Positions 60,710 through 64,000 of a stretch of 64,000 nucleotides of DNA are shown piece by piece. The stretch comes from Gallionella sp. GTDB lineage: Bacteria > Pseudomonadota > Gammaproteobacteria > Burkholderiales > Gallionellaceae. The notes under the pieces were generated by a model that saw nothing but the letters and a program-made list of their open reading frames with translations, was not told where the DNA came from and did not search any database. The translations under genes and the position numbers were made by a program. Every line of letters begins with the position of its first letter. Positions within the stretch are counted from its first letter, which is position 1. The stretch spans positions 124,001-188,000 of the forward strand of contig JALNYK010000001.1 of assembly GCA_023229845.1 (NCBI GenBank). Direction: 5' to 3'.

Positions 60710-61378
60710 TCACCACACGCCGCTCGCCATCTTTTTGCGGCGAGTCAGTTCCTTCTCGCTCGGTTCGACACTCGCGAACGAACCGGGCCGTATATCGCCA
60801 GCCGGCACATAGCAACTCATCACCACGCCGGTGGTCGAGACCTGGGAGCGGACGAGCCGCAGCGCAGATGGTTTGGCGGTCTCGCCGAAGAGGCGCTTGC
60901 CGCACCCGAGCACCAACGGAAAAGTCCACACGTTGTACTCGTCGATCAGCGATGCACGCTGCAACGTCTGGATCAGATCGCCGCTGCCGATGATCTGCAG
61001 GTCCGGGCCCGGCTGGGCCTTGAGCGCGATGACGGCAGTGACCGCATCGCCTTGAAGCAGGGTCGAGTTGTTCCAGTGCAGCGTCTTCAAGGTGCGCGAA
61101 GCAACATGCTTCTTTGCTGCATTGAGCGTCTTCGAAATCGGATCGTCAGCGGGCTGGTATGGCCAGTACGCTTCGAATATCTCGAAGGTCCTGCGTCCGA
61201 GCAGCAGCTCCCTGTCCTTGCCGTCGAAACCCGATGCCGAGACGTCCATCGCTTCGTCCCAGTAGTTGAATGTCCAGCCGCCAAGGGCAAAACCGCCGGT
61301 CGGGTCTTCTTCCGGTCCGCCGGGCGCCTGCATGATGCCGTCCAGCGACACGAAGGTGGATGCGATGAGTTTTCTCAT
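60710..61378 (-). CDS. RibD C-terminal / dihydrofolate reductase-like protein
   Basis: A 222-aa protein (MRKLIASTFVSLDGIMQAPGGPEEDPTGGFALGGW; DRELLLGRRTFEIFEAYWP; GPDLQIIGSGDLIQTL), typical of the stand-alone RibD_C reductase family. Probable NADPH-dependent reductase of unknown substrate. ATG 61378 follows AGGAGTGCTCCC. Confidence 0.88.
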   Translation of the reverse strand: MRKLIASTFVSLDGIMQAPGGPEEDPTGGFALGGWTFNYWDEAMDVSASGFDGKDRELLLGRRTFEIFEAYWPYQPADDPISKTLNAAKKHVASRTLKTLHWNNSTLLQGDAVTAVIALKAQPGPDLQIIGSGDLIQTLQRASLIDEYNVWTFPLVLGCGKRLFGETAKPSALRLVRSQVSTTGVVMSCYVPAGDIRPGSFASVEPSEKELTRRKKMASGVW

Positions 61379-61703
61379 GGGAGCACTCCTGCAGTTGTTA
61401 AAGGTCATGCCGGAGAAAGTGATCTGCATATTCGTTCCGACAGTGAATCTCGGGTACGAATACAACGGGATATGCGCGCGGCTAGTGTGTCAGTTTTTCA
61501 CTGCGGAACAAATACACGGAACACTGCAGTTGCAGTCATGAAACGTCCGTCGTGCAGCGATTGATTTCATTGGTCCCGGAGTTCGATGATGCTCGCTCGG
61601 AACAGCCGCGCGAGCCTGAACGGTCGTGCGGCTGATTTATTTTGTGGCACGCATGCTTTGGAGCCGAGTTCTTTTTGCTTGCGGCTGTTGATTGCTTCGA
61701 CGC
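61379..61703. other. Intergenic region, no gene recognised
   Basis: About 325 bases between the RibD-like gene and the toxin gene. It contains GAACAGCCGCGCGAGCCTGAACGGTCGTGCGGCTGA, a GC-rich stem that might terminate transcription. The short open frames show no family pattern. Confidence 0.4.
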
Positions 61704-62117
61704 TTACTCGTCAAATGGATTTTTTATTTCCACCCCGGTTCCGCGAAAATCATCCACGTTGCGGGTGACGACAGTTAGATCGTGAATCAATGCGATTGCT
61801 GCTATCTGTTTATCGATGGGATGCTGAGGATGAGGCGACATTAACCATCCCCACACTTGGGCGCACTCTTCATCAAAAGACAAAATCCTATCCGCATAAT
61901 CACCAACGACCATACCAAGCCATTTCTCAAGTTTCTTGGTTTGCGGAATATCGCCGCGATGGCGGATGTTTTCTAAGCCGCGCCGAATTTCTCCGATTGT
62001 TTGAGCGGATAAATATATGTCGGCAGCATCCGTTTCTTTGAAAAATCTCCTCACGCCGGGATTGGCTTTCGTCCCCTTGCGCGCCTCACTGATGACATTG
62101 GTATCGACCAAGTACAT
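61704..62117 (-). CDS. FitB/VapC-type PIN-domain toxin
   Basis: A 137-aa PIN nuclease: MYLVDTNVISEARKG (D5), AQTIGEIRRGLENI, and HPIDKQIAAIALIHDLTVVTRNVDDF with the remaining acidic residues. It probably cleaves RNA and is held in check by the small gene upstream, eight bases away. Confidence 0.9.
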   Translation of the reverse strand: MYLVDTNVISEARKGTKANPGVRRFFKETDAADIYLSAQTIGEIRRGLENIRHRGDIPQTKKLEKWLGMVVGDYADRILSFDEECAQVWGWLMSPHPQHPIDKQIAAIALIHDLTVVTRNVDDFRGTGVEIKNPFDE

Positions 62118-62125
62118 ACAGAATG

Positions 62126-62338
62126 CTATGCGTTGCGAAAATTAAAGTCGGCGTCTTCGCCGACGTTAGGCATAGCCGACAAAACTTCGGCAACCGAACG
62201 ACGCTTTGGGCGTTGCAGGGCTGATTTAAGAATCTCGCGATGCTCGGCCTCAGCACTTCTTCCATGCGATGCCGCCAGTTGCTTTAAAGCCAGGGCGACA
62301 TCCTCTTCCACATTGCGAACAACAAGATTGGTGGCCAC
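62126..62338 (-). CDS. FitA/VapB-like ribbon-helix-helix antitoxin
   Basis: A 70-aa protein (VATNLVVRNVEEDVALALKQLAASHGRSAEAEHREILKSAL): the first strand and helices make an RHH DNA-binding domain, and the C-terminal tail would bind the PIN toxin. GTG 62338 is selected because AAAGGAG lies ahead of it; an upstream in-frame extension has no such site. Confidence 0.85.
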   Translation of the reverse strand: MATNLVVRNVEEDVALALKQLAASHGRSAEAEHREILKSALQRPKRRSVAEVLSAMPNVGEDADFNFRNA

Positions 62339-62559
62339 GATGAAAACTCCTTTTGTAATCATTGATAGCAATATACTTAATGAGTGATTGCATTGCAATC
62401 TAAATTTACTGATGAATTGTGATGTCAGGTTTATCAACAAAGCGGCAACAGGTGAGCGCTGCATCGATCCGCCAAGGCCGATGAGAGCCATGCATGACAC
62501 GTGGCGCGACCGTTCTATATGAGCCGAAATGATGTCGTGCCGTCAGCTATCCGACCCGA

Positions 62560-63726
62560 TCATTCCTTCGCCCAATAAGCCGTCGCTATCCCCTCGCCCA
62601 GATCGGCCTCGATCAGGCGGCGGCGAACTTCGAGCAAGCGGGCTATCAGCGCGGGTTCGTGTTTGGCATAGGCTTCTGCATCCGGGATGCGGTTCACCAC
62701 GACACCGAGCAGTTCGGTGATGGCGTTGCCGATGGAGTTCTGGCTGATGGTGACGATGAGTTTGCCTGCATCGTTGCGGTAGATGAGCTGTTTGAAGGCG
62801 GGTTGCCAGCGGATGGCGTTGGCATATTTCGCATCGACGATGCAATGGTCGCGCACTTTCTTGGCGGTCTTCATGAAGTCGTTGTTGAACAGCAGCACGC
62901 TCTCCACTTGTTCCGGGAAATACACATCCGGCAGCATGGGCGCGTTGTGGGTGGAGACCTGCGAGAAGAAGGTGCGGTAAAAGTCGATGAAGCCCTTCAG
63001 TACTTCGTCGTACTCTTTCCAAAAATGCACGTCTTTAAGTGCGGCCGCCCCGCCTTGTACTTCCCAACTGGGCAAGCCCTGCGGGTAGCCGGTGAGTGCG
63101 ATGCGCGCATCGTCTTCGCTAGCCGGTTTGAGTATCTTCAAGCTCAGCGCCTTGGCAAAGAACTCGCGGTACACGTCGCGCATATAGGCCTGGAACAGGC
63201 TGTGCTGCCCGCCATCGGTGAGGTTGGGATTGTTGGTGTCGGCCAATTCTGCCGCGTGCAAGGTCGCCATCGGGAACACGACAAAATGGTTGTGCAGCAT
63301 GCGTATGCTGGGTACGCCGGGTGAAGTCAACGGCCATGTCGCATCCAGACTCGCCTCTCCCGCGAGGATCAGCGCTTCTGCTGGGTCAGGATATTGCTCC
63401 AGCATGTAATCGATGATGATCTGATTCATGCGATTCCACACCTGCTTCACATTGTCTGCAACTTGGGTGCGCCGCACGGGGCGCCCCAGCGGATTGAGGA
63501 TGCTCTTGGATGTGTTGTAGATGATGGAGCAATCGAACTCGGTGCTGTGACCCAATGCCTTGCGATACAGTAGAAGGCTCTCTTGGTTCATCAACAGACC
63601 GTTGTTGTTCACCAGGTCGTTGAGGTTCTCGGTGCTATTGAAGAACTCGTTGTGCTTCAGTCCTTCCGGGACTTCCAAGGGGATGGAGCGGAAGGGGGTA
63701 ACGATTTCACGAGGGCCGGACTGCAT
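62560..63726 (-). CDS. Unknown 388-aa protein
   Basis: Cytosolic, no signal or membrane segment. Recognisable stretches include LHNHFVVFPMATLHAAELADTNN and a long helical middle (KEYDEVLKGFIDFYRTFFSQV). The HNHFVVFP segment loosely resembles HIT-like active sites but lacks the full triad. It stands alone on the minus strand beside a rhodanese gene. I cannot name it. Confidence 0.6.
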   Translation of the reverse strand: MQSGPREIVTPFRSIPLEVPEGLKHNEFFNSTENLNDLVNNNGLLMNQESLLLYRKALGHSTEFDCSIIYNTSKSILNPLGRPVRRTQVADNVKQVWNRMNQIIIDYMLEQYPDPAEALILAGEASLDATWPLTSPGVPSIRMLHNHFVVFPMATLHAAELADTNNPNLTDGGQHSLFQAYMRDVYREFFAKALSLKILKPASEDDARIALTGYPQGLPSWEVQGGAAALKDVHFWKEYDEVLKGFIDFYRTFFSQVSTHNAPMLPDVYFPEQVESVLLFNNDFMKTAKKVRDHCIVDAKYANAIRWQPAFKQLIYRNDAGKLIVTISQNSIGNAITELLGVVVNRIPDAEAYAKHEPALIARLLEVRRRLIEADLGEGIATAYWAKE

Positions 63727-63769
63727 GCTTCATTCCCTAAGGATGGTGGTCATGATTATTTCCATTTGC

Positions 63770-63840
63770 CCGTCATGCCGGGCATGACCCGGCATCCAGA
63801 TTATTGAACGAACTGGATTCCCTTTGCGCGGAAATGACGA
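63770..63840. repeat. Imperfect inverted repeat CGTCATGCCGGGCATGACCCGGCATCCAG
   Basis: Left part CGTCATGCCGGGCATGACCCGGCATCCAG is self-complementary; the right part ends in GGAAATGACGAG. It belongs to the common GTCATTCCGG...GGATTCC class also seen at 28947. Confidence 0.6.
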
Positions 63841-63853
63841 GACCTGAGCAGTT

Positions 63854-64000
63854 TTACGTTTGCGCCCAAGGCAGATCATCGAAGCGCCATCCGTTATGCG
63901 AGTTGCGGTGATGGCTTTCGTCGAGATCGCCTTCGAATCCGTGCGCGACGTTGTATATCTCTTTCAGACCGGCCTTTTCCAGCGCTTCGCCCGCATCGGC
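63854..64000 (-). CDS. Rhodanese-domain protein, C-terminal part (partial)
   Basis: Reading leftward from the window edge gives 48 residues, ADAGEALEKAGLKEIYNVAHG... ending in RFDDLPWAQT, the usual end of single-domain rhodanese sulfurtransferases (GEALEKAG..NVAHGFEGDLDE). The catalytic Cys lies outside the window. Such enzymes feed persulfide into TusA-type pathways. In frame and with the right spacing, stop TAA at 63854-63856. Confidence 0.7.
   Translation of the reverse strand, partial: ADAGEALEKAGLKEIYNVAHGFEGDLDESHHRNSHNGWRFDDLPWAQT

Overview
The window looks like the sulfur-oxidation core of a chemolithotrophic betaproteobacterium. Gallionellaceae, Sulfuricella or Sideroxydans-type organisms are the best guess, from gene content and order and the high-GC codon use; no rRNA gene is present to confirm it. 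Nearly every step from thiosulfate, sulfide or sulfane sulfur to sulfate is encoded within about 50 kb.

Layout. 1-5 kb: tail of a membrane protein, an Arg/Lys/Orn decarboxylase, dcd and small hypotheticals. 5-19.3 kb (minus strand): a reverse dissimilatory sulfite reductase cluster in the order dsrA-B-E-F-H-C-M-K-L-J-O-P-dsrN(cobB)-DUF4202, followed by cysG for siroheme. 19.6-23 kb (plus strand, divergent from dsrA): an accessory operon with a 73-aa protein, an orphan Cas6/Cmx6-like RAMP protein, a cysteine-less DsrC homologue (RspA-like), a tandem TusA protein, a 203-aa unknown and a TauD-like dioxygenase. 23-28.9 kb: a chemoreceptor, a SoxH-like metallohydrolase, a PilZ protein, a small foreign-looking membrane protein, a nucleotidyltransferase pair and a DUF302 protein. 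29.2-40.4 kb (minus strand): soxYZAXB without soxCD, a FadL-type porin, tusA-dsrE2, flavocytochrome c sulfide dehydrogenase (fccAB), a cytochrome/NapC module and a second soxYZ. 40.7-49.6 kb: two SulP anion transporters and soeABC. 49.8-54.3 kb (plus strand): sat-aprM-aprBA. 54.5-57.5 kb: small conserved proteins, including SlyD-like and TPR proteins. 57.9-64 kb: an accessory region with a two-gene CBASS-like operon (patatin plus CD-NTase), VOC and RibD-like proteins, a FitAB/VapBC toxin-antitoxin pair, an unknown 388-aa protein and a partial rhodanese.

How it works together (inference from family knowledge). Sox proteins without SoxCD release sulfane sulfur that is stored, and FCSD handles sulfide. 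Rhodanese, TusA, DsrE2, DsrEFH and DsrC carry persulfide to DsrAB, which makes sulfite in the cytoplasm. DsrMKJOP and DsrL handle the DsrC trisulfide and electrons. Sulfite is then oxidised by two parallel routes, AprBA/AprM with Sat and SoeABC, and sulfate may leave through SulP proteins.

Most notable: the Cas6-family protein with no CRISPR array, inside a sulfur operon; paired CCC-N4-6-GGG palindromes with a constant 23-bp offset upstream of three sulfur operons, plus single sites before dsrA and fccA; a duplicated SoxYZ with a shortened carrier tail; and palindromic repeats, one of which forms the C-terminus of a SulP protein.
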